From Bacteroidales bacterium (lineage in GTDB: Bacteria > Bacteroidota > Bacteroidia > Bacteroidales > UBA932), in assembly GCA_017625535.1 (NCBI GenBank), contig JAGAKR010000019.1, positions 62,001-126,000 of the forward strand: a stretch of DNA of 64,000 nt. The letters are read 5' to 3'. The translations under genes were made by a program, and so were the position numbers. The notes under the pieces were generated by a model. That model saw nothing but the letters and a program-made list of their open reading frames with translations, did not search any database and was not told where the DNA came from. Below, one piece after another: positions 1 to 9,191 of this stretch. Every line of letters starts with the position of its first letter. Positions within the stretch are counted from its first letter, which is position 1.

Positions 1-230
1 TGGAGCATTTGTGCAATGAGATAAAACTTATTGCCCCTAAGGACAAGGTGCTGTCTGTATTCGGCAGTTCTACCTGGAATGGTGCAGGTGTAAAGGCTCT
101 TGTAAAATATGCCCCTGAAATGGGAATGGAGATTACAGGCACACCGCTTGAAATTATGGGTTCCGCTACTTTTGACAAACTCGACAAGGCTGCTGATGAG
201 TTTGTGGAGCAGTTCATTGCAGCACTTTAA
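1..230 (+). CDS. FprA-type flavodiiron protein, C-terminal end (partial)
   Basis: The reading frame is open from the window edge, so only the last ~75 residues are visible. The segment VFGSSTWNGAGVKAL followed by a short helical tail is the typical end of the flavodoxin (FMN-binding) domain of A-type flavoproteins. Such proteins reduce O2 or NO using a di-iron centre that would lie upstream of the window. An in-frame TTG at 9 is not a credible start because homology continues before it. The role fits oxygen detoxification in an anaerobe. The family call rests on the C-terminal domain only, so a stand-alone flavodoxin is possible but less likely. Confidence 0.6.
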   Translation, partial: EHLCNEIKLIAPKDKVLSVFGSSTWNGAGVKALVKYAPEMGMEITGTPLEIMGSATFDKLDKAADEFVEQFIAAL

Positions 231-254
231 TGGATTATTTATCGGGAAGAAGAT

Positions 255-620
255 ATGGAAATAAAAAATACATTCAGAGTTGATATTGTTGTGCAGGATT
301 GTGATACTGCAATTGCACACAAATCGGGAGGACTCCCTGTTTATGCCACTCCTGCAATGATTGCATTGATGGAGAATGCTGCATTCACTTTGCTTAAGAA
401 TGAAGGGAAGGACAGCGTTGGCACAGAGATGAATGTGAAGCACACCAGGGCCTGCCTTGTTGGTGCAAAAGTTTATGCACTGGCGGAGGTTGTCTCTGTT
501 AACGGCAACTGGGTTAACTTTAATGTTTCCGCTTTTGATGAGAAAGGGGAAATAGGGAGCGGAGTGCATACACGCTACATTATTGACAGCGAAAAATTCA
601 TGGCTAAACTGAACAAGTAA
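255..620 (+). CDS. Hotdog-fold thioesterase, FlK-like
   Basis: This 121-residue protein has the size and pattern of fluoroacetyl-CoA thioesterase (FlK) family hotdog proteins. The conserved positions are visible: Thr in YATPAMIALMENAA with the following Glu, and His in NVKHTRACLVG, which together match the Thr-Glu-His triad of the family. It probably hydrolyses a short acyl-CoA in the cytoplasm. The true substrate is unknown, since most bacterial members do not act on fluoroacetate. It lies 24 bp after the flavodiiron end and is followed at once by yihY, so co-transcription is likely. Confidence 0.7.
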   Translation: MEIKNTFRVDIVVQDCDTAIAHKSGGLPVYATPAMIALMENAAFTLLKNEGKDSVGTEMNVKHTRACLVGAKVYALAEVVSVNGNWVNFNVSAFDEKGEIGSGVHTRYIIDSEKFMAKLNK

Positions 621-621
621 A

Positions 622-1605
622 TTGAAAGACCTTATTGAAGAAATACAGGAATTCTACGACTGGTTTGTCAAATTCATTACAGATGACATATGGCATCTGA
701 ATCTTGATGATTTTGGCAAGGCAAAGAAGAAATTCATAAAGTACCTTAAAGTGGCATTGATTACGGTTAAGGAGGCTGGGATAAACCATCTTGGCCTGTA
801 TGCCTTTTCCCTGAGTTTCTTTTCCACTATGTCTATGGTCCCTTTTGTTGCAGTGGCTTTTGCAATTACAGACGGATTCGGACTTAAGGACAACCTCCAG
901 GAGATGCTTCTGGAGTATTTCTCAAACAATAAGGATATTGTGCAATATATAATTCAGTTTGCAGAGAACATTGTTACAATCAGCCAGCAGGATGTCTTTG
1001 GAATTGTGAGCCTGGGGTTCTTCATTGGCACCATCCTTTGGCTGATACTTAACGTGGAGAAGTGTTTCAACCTCATATGGAAGGCGGAAAGGGGAAGGTC
1101 AATTGCAAAGAGGTTCCTTTATTATTTTGGGGTGCTGGCAATTGCACCGCTCCTCATTACCATTTTCCTTTCGCTTTCACTTATGTTCACCAAGACTTTT
1201 GATGCTTATGATTTTAATATTCAATGGCTTGAGTCTGCCGGGTTCTTGATAAAGTGGGGCTCTTTCTATGGGATTATGACATTGTTCTTCACCATCATCT
1301 ACAAATATGTGCCTAATGTTAAAGTTAAGTTCCCTGCTGCATTTTTTGCTGCACTAATTTCTGCACTTGCATTTGTGGTATGGCAGTACCTGTATGTGGA
1401 GACACAGGTGTTCGTTTCCAGAATGAATACCGTGTACGGTGCCTTTGCGGCAATACCGCTCTTCCTCATATGGATGAATGTAAGTTGGACAATAATACTT
1501 ATAGGTGCTGAAATATCTCATGCCTACCAGTATGAGAGCAGTTATTTGTCTGAAGACAACTACAAGGAACTTGAACAGGAGGTTATTAAAAAGACAAATC
1601 TATGA
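622..1605 (+). CDS. YihY/virulence factor BrkB family inner-membrane protein
   Basis: This 327-residue protein contains about six hydrophobic segments and the YihY-family core (SFFSTMSMVPFVAVAFA near residue 65, and VYGAFAAIPLFLIWMNVSW near residue 275). The start is TTG at 622. An in-frame stop at 610-612 and the absence of an in-frame ATG before residue ~68 leave no better start, so the TTG is well supported. The family is often mislabelled ribonuclease BN; its real role is not settled. The stop overlaps the hydG start by 4 bp (ATGA), which suggests translational coupling. Confidence 0.85.
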   Translation: MKDLIEEIQEFYDWFVKFITDDIWHLNLDDFGKAKKKFIKYLKVALITVKEAGINHLGLYAFSLSFFSTMSMVPFVAVAFAITDGFGLKDNLQEMLLEYFSNNKDIVQYIIQFAENIVTISQQDVFGIVSLGFFIGTILWLILNVEKCFNLIWKAERGRSIAKRFLYYFGVLAIAPLLITIFLSLSLMFTKTFDAYDFNIQWLESAGFLIKWGSFYGIMTLFFTIIYKYVPNVKVKFPAAFFAALISALAFVVWQYLYVETQVFVSRMNTVYGAFAAIPLFLIWMNVSWTIILIGAEISHAYQYESSYLSEDNYKELEQEVIKKTNL

Positions 1606-3032
1606 TTAAAGGAGTTAAGATAAATATGGAATTGCCGGCAGATGCAGTCAACTTCATTGATGATGACAAACTGCAGGGGCTGCTGGCACAGACAAAGGAG
1701 GACTTGCCAAGGGCAAGGGAACTCTTCAAGAAAGCGTTGGACAAGAAGCCTCTTACTGTAGAGGAGACAGCAGTTTTGCTTGCAATAGAGTCTGAAGAGG
1801 GTTTGAAAGAACTTTTTGATGCGGCAAGGGAACTTAAGAGGATGGTTTACGGGAACAGGATTGTATTGTTTGCTCCGCTGTATGTAGGAAACAGTTGTGT
1901 GAACAACTGCAAATATTGCGGATTCAGGAGGGATGCAAAGGGAATAGTGAGAAAAACCCTTAACCAGCAGGAACTTGAAGCTGAAATAGAGAATCTTGAA
2001 AAATACGGGCACAAGAGGCTTATCCTGGTGTTCGGAGAATCGCCTGTATACACTCCTGAGTTTATTGCAAACAGCGTAAAAACCTGCTATAGAATCAAAT
2101 CCGGCAATGGGGAGATAAGGAGGGTGAACATAAACGCCGCTCCTCTGGATGTTGAAGGTTTCCGTATTGTAAAGGAGGCAGGTATAGGCACTTTCCAGGT
2201 GTTCCAGGAGACATACCATAAAGAGACTTATGCCAAATACCACCCTGCAGGAGATATAAAAGGGGATTATATGTGGAGGCTCAATGCTATGGATCGTGCA
2301 TTCAAGGGAGGTATAGATGATATGGGCATTGGTGCATTGTTCGGGCTCTACAACTGGAAATATGAAGTGCTGGGACTCGTTTCACACGCACTGCATCTGC
2401 AGAAGACCTGTGGTGTTGGTCCGCATACCATCAGTTTCCCGCGTATAAAGCCGGCTGCGGATATGAACATAGAACTTCCGTATGAAGTGAATGATGATGA
2501 GTTCAAGCGTATTGTGGCAATCCTGCGACTTGCTGTGCCTTATACAGGTCTCATTATGACTGCCCGTGAAAGCAGTGCCATAAGGGATGAGGTTATAGAA
2601 TTTGGCGTATCCCAGATAGATGCAGGTACAAAACTGGAGATTGGAGGATACCAGAACCAGAAAGGTGAGCAGCAGGATATAAACAAGGAACAGTTTGTAA
2701 TTGGGGATACCAGGGAATTGGATGATGTAATGTATTGGCTCCTTACAAAAGGTTATATACCAAGTTTCTGTACAGCCTGCTACAGGATGGGAAGGACAGG
2801 CGAACACTTTATGGAGTTTGCAATTCCAGGATTCATAAAGAGGTTCTGCACCCCTAATGCACTTATTACAATGGCTGAATATCTTGAGGATTATTCAAGT
2901 GAAAAGACTAAGGCCGCCGGCTATGCACTTATTGAAAAAGAACTTCAAAAAATGCCCGAGAGTGCGCAGAAACAAAAGATTATAACTAATTTAGAGGCGG
3001 TAAAACAAGGTACAAGAGATTTAAGATTCTAA
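1602..3032 (+). CDS. hydG: [FeFe]-hydrogenase maturase HydG (radical SAM tyrosine lyase)
   Basis: This 476-residue radical SAM enzyme carries the SAM-cluster motif CVNNCKYC (CX3CX2C) near residue 100. A C-terminal CX2CX22C motif (CTACYR...RFC, near residue 390) is diagnostic of HydG as opposed to ThiH. HydG cleaves tyrosine to give the CO and CN- ligands of the hydrogenase H-cluster. Its presence implies an [FeFe]-hydrogenase and HydE/HydF elsewhere in the genome; none lies in this window. ATG at 1602 overlaps the yihY stop. A second ATG at 1626, preceded by AAAGGAG at 1608, is an alternative start. Confidence 0.9.
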   Translation: MIKGVKINMELPADAVNFIDDDKLQGLLAQTKEDLPRARELFKKALDKKPLTVEETAVLLAIESEEGLKELFDAARELKRMVYGNRIVLFAPLYVGNSCVNNCKYCGFRRDAKGIVRKTLNQQELEAEIENLEKYGHKRLILVFGESPVYTPEFIANSVKTCYRIKSGNGEIRRVNINAAPLDVEGFRIVKEAGIGTFQVFQETYHKETYAKYHPAGDIKGDYMWRLNAMDRAFKGGIDDMGIGALFGLYNWKYEVLGLVSHALHLQKTCGVGPHTISFPRIKPAADMNIELPYEVNDDEFKRIVAILRLAVPYTGLIMTARESSAIRDEVIEFGVSQIDAGTKLEIGGYQNQKGEQQDINKEQFVIGDTRELDDVMYWLLTKGYIPSFCTACYRMGRTGEHFMEFAIPGFIKRFCTPNALITMAEYLEDYSSEKTKAAGYALIEKELQKMPESAQKQKIITNLEAVKQGTRDLRF

Positions 3033-3033
3033 T

Positions 3034-5304
3034 ATGTTTACACAAGAGGACAACGAACTTATCCAGAGGGAATTTGAGTCTTTGCGTATAGCAAGTCTCA
3101 AAAGGTGTGCGAACCAGGAAGAGTATGAGGATGTAATCAGGGCATTTGAGTTTGCAAATGAGGCACATAAAGGTGTCCGCAGACGCTCTGGAGAGCCATA
3201 TATCATACACCCAATTGCAGTGGCAAAGATTGTGGTTCAGGAGATAGGCCTGGGCTACAAATCTATTGTAACTGCCCTTCTGCATGATATTGTTGAAGAT
3301 ACAGAATACACTGTAGAAGACATTGAAAGGCTTTTTGGCTCCAAGGTTGCCTCTCTTGTAGACGGACTTACCAAAATAAAGTCTGCAATGGACAACAAGC
3401 ACAATTCCAACCAGAATGATGAAAAGTCCATGCAGGCGGAGAATTTCAAGAGGATTCTCCTCACCTTGAATGATGATGTGAGGGTTGTCCTCATAAAACT
3501 GGCAGACCGCCTCCATAATCTCCGTACAATTGGCTCAATGCCCGAGAGGAAGAAGGACAAGATTCTCAGCGAGAGTATGTATATTTTTGTACCGCTTGCC
3601 CATAAACTGGGACTTTACAGCATGAAGTCTGAGATGGAGAACATCTGGCTCAAATACAGGGAGCCTGAGTATTACAACAAGATTTCCCAAAGGGTTGAAA
3701 ATCTCATAGAAGAGAGAGGAGATGCAATAAACCAGTTCATTGCCCCAATTTCACAGGCACTGCACGATGAGGGATACAACTTTACAATAACAAAAAGGAC
3801 AAAAACCCCTTATTCCATCTGGAGGAAGATGGAGAGCAAGGGGATTCCGTTTGAACAGATTTATGACCTCTTTGCAGTAAGGATCATTTTTGACCCTAAG
3901 GAGGGCATTGCAGAAAGGAAACAGTGCTGGGACATTTACTCTATTATCTCTGAATTCTACCGTTCAAAGATGGACCGTATAAGGGACTGGGTGAGTGTTC
4001 CAAAGAGCAACGGCTATGAAGCCCTCCACTGTACACTAATGAGCCAGAACGGAAACTGGGTGGAAGTGCAGATCCGCTCCGAGAGGATGAACCAGATTGC
4101 AGAGAAGGGAGTTGCAGCCCACTGGAGTTACAAAGGGGTGAACAAGAGTGAGTCTGAACTTGACAAATGGCTTACAATGGTACGCGAGGTGCTTGAGAAT
4201 CCGGATGTAAGCGCCCTTGAATTCCTTGACAAGTTCCACGAAGGCCTCCTTGCCTCAGAGATATATGTTTTCACTCCAAAAGGTGAATCAAAACCGCTCC
4301 CTAAAGGGGCTACGGCTCTTGATTTTGCTTATTATATCCATAGCAAGATAGGCAACAGGGCTATTGCGGCCAAGGTGAACCACAGGCTTGTGCCACTTTC
4401 TCACGAACTCAAGAACGGAGACCAGGTAGAGATAATTACATCAGACACCCAGAAGCCGCAGCGCGAATGGCTTGAGTATGTCCATACCCCAAAAGCCAAG
4501 GACATCATTTATGATTCCCTTAAAGCAGACATAGAGGATGCAATATCCAAAGGACAGCATATTCTGGAAAGTGAACTTGCCAAACTTGGCGTAAAAGTTC
4601 AGAACAGGGTAATAAGGAAACTCCTGATAGAGTACAAACTCAATAACAAGGATGAACTGTACAACAAAATTGCAACAGGGGTGGTAAAACTGGATGACCT
4701 TGACAAAATCCTGAGGAAAAACAACGAGAACAAATTTGTAAAATACTGGAAACTCCAGTTCTTCCCCAACAGCGTAAACGAAGAGGAAGATGATATAAAT
4801 GAGGAAGAGGTAGAGAAAAAACCTGCCATTGACAAGAAGAAGGATTATCTTCTTAAGGAGAATACCATTGACCAGACTCTCACCTACAAAGTTGCAGATT
4901 GCTGCAACCCTATTCCGGGTGATGCAATAGTTGGTTTTGTGGATGCAAACAACAATGTAATTGTACACAAGAAGGTTTGTCCTAAAGCCATTTCTCTTGC
5001 AACGGTTCAGGGCGAGAAGATAATAAATGCAAAATGGACAAAACACACAATACTTTCATTCCTGGCACGCATTTCCCTAAGGGGTATAGACAGGATGGGC
5101 ATTGTAAATGAAATTACAAAATTCATCACACTGGATCTTAACGTGAACATCCGTAAAATCCACTTTGAAACCCACGATGGCATTTTTGACGGTTATATAG
5201 ACCTTTATGTACACGATACACAGGACCTTGATATGATCATTAACCGTCTCCTTACAGTTAAAGGGGTTGAGAGCGTAACAAGAACAGATGTGAAAACAAA
5301 TTGA
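3034..5304 (+). CDS. Bifunctional (p)ppGpp synthetase/hydrolase (RelA/SpoT)
   Basis: This 756-residue protein has the full long-RSH architecture: HD hydrolase domain (HDIVEDT near residue 86), synthetase domain (RTKTPYSIWRKM, YDLFAVRIIF and PKSNGYEALHC), TGS domain (IYVFTPKGESKPLPKGATA near residue 410) and a C-terminal ACT domain. The intact HD motif and synthetase landmarks suggest it both makes and degrades the alarmone. It starts 1 bp after the hydG stop and its own stop overlaps the region of the next start, so it is embedded in a continuous plus-strand operon. Confidence 0.93.
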   Translation: MFTQEDNELIQREFESLRIASLKRCANQEEYEDVIRAFEFANEAHKGVRRRSGEPYIIHPIAVAKIVVQEIGLGYKSIVTALLHDIVEDTEYTVEDIERLFGSKVASLVDGLTKIKSAMDNKHNSNQNDEKSMQAENFKRILLTLNDDVRVVLIKLADRLHNLRTIGSMPERKKDKILSESMYIFVPLAHKLGLYSMKSEMENIWLKYREPEYYNKISQRVENLIEERGDAINQFIAPISQALHDEGYNFTITKRTKTPYSIWRKMESKGIPFEQIYDLFAVRIIFDPKEGIAERKQCWDIYSIISEFYRSKMDRIRDWVSVPKSNGYEALHCTLMSQNGNWVEVQIRSERMNQIAEKGVAAHWSYKGVNKSESELDKWLTMVREVLENPDVSALEFLDKFHEGLLASEIYVFTPKGESKPLPKGATALDFAYYIHSKIGNRAIAAKVNHRLVPLSHELKNGDQVEIITSDTQKPQREWLEYVHTPKAKDIIYDSLKADIEDAISKGQHILESELAKLGVKVQNRVIRKLLIEYKLNNKDELYNKIATGVVKLDDLDKILRKNNENKFVKYWKLQFFPNSVNEEEDDINEEEVEKKPAIDKKKDYLLKENTIDQTLTYKVADCCNPIPGDAIVGFVDANNNVIVHKKVCPKAISLATVQGEKIINAKWTKHTILSFLARISLRGIDRMGIVNEITKFITLDLNVNIRKIHFETHDGIFDGYIDLYVHDTQDLDMIINRLLTVKGVESVTRTDVKTN

Positions 5305-5309
5305 TAAAG

Positions 5310-7109
5310 ATGCAATTGAAAAAATATTACATATACAGGGCGGTTGTGTTCCTGCTGGTTGCGGCATATTGCCTCCATACCAGTTCCTGTGCCAGCACCA
5401 AGGCTGCGCCAAGCGGTGGCCCCAAAGATACAATCCCCCCTACTGTGCTTGAAGTATACCCACCTGAGGGTGCTGTGAATTTCCCTCTCCAGAAAGGGGA
5501 AATTACTATAACATTCAATGAATATGTCCAGATTAAGGATGCCAACAAGAACATCCTTTTGTCACCTCCACAGAAAAAGCCTGTAAAGGCCAGAATAAAA
5601 AAGAAAGGGATAGTTGTAGAATTCCAGGAACCGCTTGATTCCAACACAACATACTCCCTCAATTTTGGCAATTCTATAGCTGACAACAATGAAGGGAACA
5701 TCCTTGGAGGATTCTCATACTCATTTTCTACCGGAAATGTTGTTGATTCAATGATGCTCAGCGGTACTGTTGTGGATGCTGTTACCCTCTTCCCGATAGA
5801 GAATGCCACTATTGCACTCTACCATAACAACACTGATTCAATAGCAATGACAACCCTCCCTGCAGCGGTTGCCAGAAGTGACAAATGGGGATATTTTACA
5901 GTAAAGAACATAAAACCCATCCCATACACAGTATTTGCCTTTTCTGATGAAAATACAAACAACAAATACGATCAGGGAGTGGAAAAGATTGCATTTCTTG
6001 ATACACTTGTTGTCCCTACAGAGGTAATGCGCAAGGATTCTCCGCAACTCCAATACATCAATCCTCTTGATACTGCAGCACTCCAGGCCAGGCCATCCCA
6101 GGTTGAGTTGCAGTTGTTCCAGGAGAAATCGCTTATGCAGTTCATTAAAGACCACAAGAGGTTCAGCCGCAGGGGTTCATACATAAAATTCAATGCTGCG
6201 GATGTACAGATAGACTCATTCGCCATTGCAGGTATAAAGGATGAACAGATAATCAGGCAGTTCAACATCACCAAAGACAGCCTTGTATTCTGGGTAAATG
6301 AGCCTGGCAGTCTTCCTGACACATTGAAACTTGGAATCAAATACCACAAGACCGATACATCCGGAAACCTCTCCCCTGCTACAGAGAACCTGAAGCTTGT
6401 TGCACCTATAAAGAAAAAGAAGGATAAAGATGAGCGGAAGAGTGAAAAGAGGGAAGACCTTCTGGAGTTCACTATAATGTCCGACAACAAGAAGGTTGAG
6501 CAGGAAGGTATCCAGTTCCAGTTCAACGAGCCTCTTGCAGTTGCCGGATTTGATTCCATAACATTTACAATGAGTACCCCTAAACAGATAAAGAGCAATG
6601 TGGAATTTTCGATTGTACAGGATTCTCTGGATATGAAGAAATACACCCTGCTCCCATCGGTACAATTTGTTAAGGGAAATGACTACTTGCTTAAGATACC
6701 CGAAGGAACATTCAGAGACATTAACGGTTTCTACAATGATTCAACTGATGTTAAGATAACTCTTCCAAACAATGACAATGCAAGTTCAATTACCGTATCG
6801 CTTGTAAATGTTGATGCAAGGTACATTGTGGAGCTTATAAATGACACACGCAGTACGGTATACAGGAGATACATAATTAATGACGATTCTGAACTTCTGT
6901 TCCCTTACCTCGACAAAGGGAAGTACTCAATAAGGATTACAGAGGACAAGAACAGCAACGGACTGTTTGATACAGGTGAGTATCTTACAAGAAAACAGGC
7001 TGAGAAGGTTATGCTGTATACCTTACCTGGAGGTACTTCTGTAATCAATCTGAGTGAAAGGACAGATCTTGTGCAGGATATAGACATTGCCGTAATGTTC
7101 GGAAAATGA
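5310..7109 (+). CDS. Ig-like (Big_5) domain lipoprotein
   Basis: This protein has a lipoprotein signal peptide (LLVAAYCLHTSSC) with the acylated Cys near residue 27, followed by PSGGPKDTIPPTVLEVYPP. That sequence opens the Big_5-type Ig-like domain found in many Bacteroidetes lipoproteins. The rest is beta-rich and includes an EF-like segment, DKNSNGLFDTGEYL, near residue 550. A start at TTG 5301 would overlap relA. ATG at 5310, giving 599 residues, is preferred. Its function is unknown. The neighbouring signal-peptide beta-barrel gene suggests a joint envelope role. Confidence 0.75.
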   Translation: MQLKKYYIYRAVVFLLVAAYCLHTSSCASTKAAPSGGPKDTIPPTVLEVYPPEGAVNFPLQKGEITITFNEYVQIKDANKNILLSPPQKKPVKARIKKKGIVVEFQEPLDSNTTYSLNFGNSIADNNEGNILGGFSYSFSTGNVVDSMMLSGTVVDAVTLFPIENATIALYHNNTDSIAMTTLPAAVARSDKWGYFTVKNIKPIPYTVFAFSDENTNNKYDQGVEKIAFLDTLVVPTEVMRKDSPQLQYINPLDTAALQARPSQVELQLFQEKSLMQFIKDHKRFSRRGSYIKFNAADVQIDSFAIAGIKDEQIIRQFNITKDSLVFWVNEPGSLPDTLKLGIKYHKTDTSGNLSPATENLKLVAPIKKKKDKDERKSEKREDLLEFTIMSDNKKVEQEGIQFQFNEPLAVAGFDSITFTMSTPKQIKSNVEFSIVQDSLDMKKYTLLPSVQFVKGNDYLLKIPEGTFRDINGFYNDSTDVKITLPNNDNASSITVSLVNVDARYIVELINDTRSTVYRRYIINDDSELLFPYLDKGKYSIRITEDKNSNGLFDTGEYLTRKQAEKVMLYTLPGGTSVINLSERTDLVQDIDIAVMFGK

Positions 7110-7116
7110 TTTTGAG

Positions 7117-7890
7117 ATGAAAAGATTTATCAGATACATATTTTTGTCGGGAATAATGGCATTTGCTTTGTGCTCAAATGCATTTGGACAGAATGTCATT
7201 GAAAATGAAGAGGCAAATCTGAAGGAGTTTGATTTGTACTCATTCAAGGATGCAGGCACAAAAATCAAGGACAGTTCGGTGCTTTATATGCACCTTGTGG
7301 GTGTGAAATGGGGATATGCAATGTCAAGTGTAGGATTCCAGCACACAAATATTCATAAAGGGATAAAATCACCGATGAATGCCGGAGTGTATTATACATA
7401 TCTCCACTCCCTGCTTGGTACAATGCCGTATTTTGGAATTCAGACAGGATTGGCCACCACACAGGTTGGTTATGTGCACGTTACGGAGGTGGAAGGTGAT
7501 GCAAATATAGAGGAAGAGCAGATTTATTCTGCTGTTGAACTTCCTCTCCTCTCAATATTCAGGGTTGATTTGAAAAGGGTAAGGCTTATGCTTGGAGTTG
7601 GAGGCTATCTGTCATACATTTATGATACAGATCTTCCCGACGGAATCCCTTCAACAACAAAGAAAGGGAGTTTCGGTCTTATGGGCCAGGGGGGATTGGC
7701 AATAAAACTCCACCCGTTTGAACTTCATCTTGAAGCATCGTACAAATATGGCCTCACTCCTTTCCTCGATCACGAATTCTACTCGGAAGACCAGTGGATC
7801 TACAGCCACTCAACCCAACTGCAGATCTCTGCCGGGCTGCATTATGTGGTTGGAAGGAAATTTTACAACAAGAAAAAAGGGAACAAGTGA
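7117..7890 (+). CDS. Outer-membrane beta-barrel protein (PorT-like size), function unknown
   Basis: The 257-residue product has a clear signal peptide (FLSGIMAFALCSNAFGQ). Alternating hydrophobic/polar strands follow, ending in aromatic-rich LQISAGLHYVVGRKF, as in small 8-10 strand barrels of Bacteroidetes. It begins 7 bp after the Ig-like lipoprotein and its stop is 2 bp before ispG, so the three are probably one transcript. No catalytic motif is seen. The assignment rests on composition and pattern rather than on a recognised family. Confidence 0.6.
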   Translation: MKRFIRYIFLSGIMAFALCSNAFGQNVIENEEANLKEFDLYSFKDAGTKIKDSSVLYMHLVGVKWGYAMSSVGFQHTNIHKGIKSPMNAGVYYTYLHSLLGTMPYFGIQTGLATTQVGYVHVTEVEGDANIEEEQIYSAVELPLLSIFRVDLKRVRLMLGVGGYLSYIYDTDLPDGIPSTTKKGSFGLMGQGGLAIKLHPFELHLEASYKYGLTPFLDHEFYSEDQWIYSHSTQLQISAGLHYVVGRKFYNKKKGNK

Positions 7891-7892
7891 AA

Positions 7893-9191
7893 ATGAAAAG
7901 CAGAGAAGTTAAAGTTGCGGGCCTCACTATTGGAGGCGGCACCCCAATTAAGATACAGACAATGTGCAACACCCACACACAGGATGTAATGCCTTCTGTT
8001 GAACAGTGTATGGAGATGGCTGCAGCAGGTGCAGAACTCATAAGGCTCACTACCCAGGGAATGAAGGAGGTTGAAGCCCTTAAGGAGATAAAGAAAATCC
8101 TTAGGGAGAGAGGTATAGAGACCCCATTGGTTGCAGATGTACATTTCAGTTCAGATGTTGCCATAGAGGTTGCCAAGGTGGCAGACAAAGTGAGGATAAA
8201 TCCCGGGAACTTTGCCAAAGAGCACTCTGTGGCGCAGTCCCAATTTGCCAGGTTCATTGAAGTGTGCAAAGAATACAATACAGCAGTAAGGATTGGCATA
8301 AACCACGGCTCGCTTGGAGAGCGCATCATAAACCTTTATGGAGATACACCTCTGGGTATGATGAAGGCTGCTATGGAGTGGATAGAAATGTGTATAGATA
8401 ACGATTTCTATAATGTTGTGGTTTCACTCAAGGCCAGCAACACCATTGTAATGTCAACTGCATACAGACTTCTGTGGAAAGCAATGCAGGAGAGAGACGT
8501 GGTTTTTCCTGTACATCTTGGAGTTACAGAGGCTGGAAACGGAGATACAGGAAGAATAAAGTCTGCAGTTGGAATTGCTGCCCTGCTTAAAGAGGGTATT
8601 GGTGACACAATAAGGGTTTCACTTACTGAGAATCCTGTAAATGAGTTGCCCGTAGCCAGAATCATTGCAGATTATTTCTATTCAGGAGAATACGCAAAAG
8701 AGAAGATAACCCAAAGACATTACGATTGTGCAAACTGGGACGAATTCATCATTAAGGCTTCGTGCGATTTCGGCCCCCTTCTTCTGGATAAAGAGATAGA
8801 TGACTTCACCGTTACCGCTACCTGTGCAGGAGAGCCTGTCTATGCAGAGGCTATTGAAGAGTTCAAGGATAATCTTCAGCAGGCTGCAAGGAGAAAATTC
8901 ACCAAACCTGAATATATCGCCTGTCCGGGATGCGGAAGGACACTATACAACCTGGAGGAGACTTTTAATGAAGTTAAACGCCGCACATCCCATCTCAAAG
9001 GGGTAAGGATTGCAATAATGGGATGCATTGTAAACGGTCCGGGAGAGATGGCTGATGCAGATTTCGGATATGTTGGTGAAGGGAAAGGCAAAGTATGCAT
9101 ATATAAAGGTAAAGAGCCGGTGCTCCGCTCTGTCCCTCAAGAAGAGGCAATAGATGCCCTCCTTAAGATAATTGAAGAGAATATGCAGTAA
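7893..9191 (+). CDS. ispG: 4-hydroxy-3-methylbut-2-enyl diphosphate synthase, short-insert form
   Basis: IspG catalyses the reductive ring opening of MEcPP in the MEP isoprenoid pathway. The N-terminal TIM barrel is clear (PIKIQTMCNTHTQDV, VADVHFSSDVAIEVA, VSLKASNT). The C-terminal [4Fe-4S] domain carries CPGCGRTLYN and GCIVNGPGEMADADFGYVG. ATG at 7893 gives 432 residues; the open frame extends back to 7794 only inside the preceding gene. Between the barrel and the Fe-S domain lies an extra ~70 residues (DFGPLLLDKEIDDF...). This is more than in E. coli but much less than in the ~600-residue form usual in Bacteroidetes. The stop abuts the convergent nucleotidase gene. Confidence 0.92.
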   Translation: MKSREVKVAGLTIGGGTPIKIQTMCNTHTQDVMPSVEQCMEMAAAGAELIRLTTQGMKEVEALKEIKKILRERGIETPLVADVHFSSDVAIEVAKVADKVRINPGNFAKEHSVAQSQFARFIEVCKEYNTAVRIGINHGSLGERIINLYGDTPLGMMKAAMEWIEMCIDNDFYNVVVSLKASNTIVMSTAYRLLWKAMQERDVVFPVHLGVTEAGNGDTGRIKSAVGIAALLKEGIGDTIRVSLTENPVNELPVARIIADYFYSGEYAKEKITQRHYDCANWDEFIIKASCDFGPLLLDKEIDDFTVTATCAGEPVYAEAIEEFKDNLQQAARRKFTKPEYIACPGCGRTLYNLEETFNEVKRRTSHLKGVRIAIMGCIVNGPGEMADADFGYVGEGKGKVCIYKGKEPVLRSVPQEEAIDALLKIIEENMQ

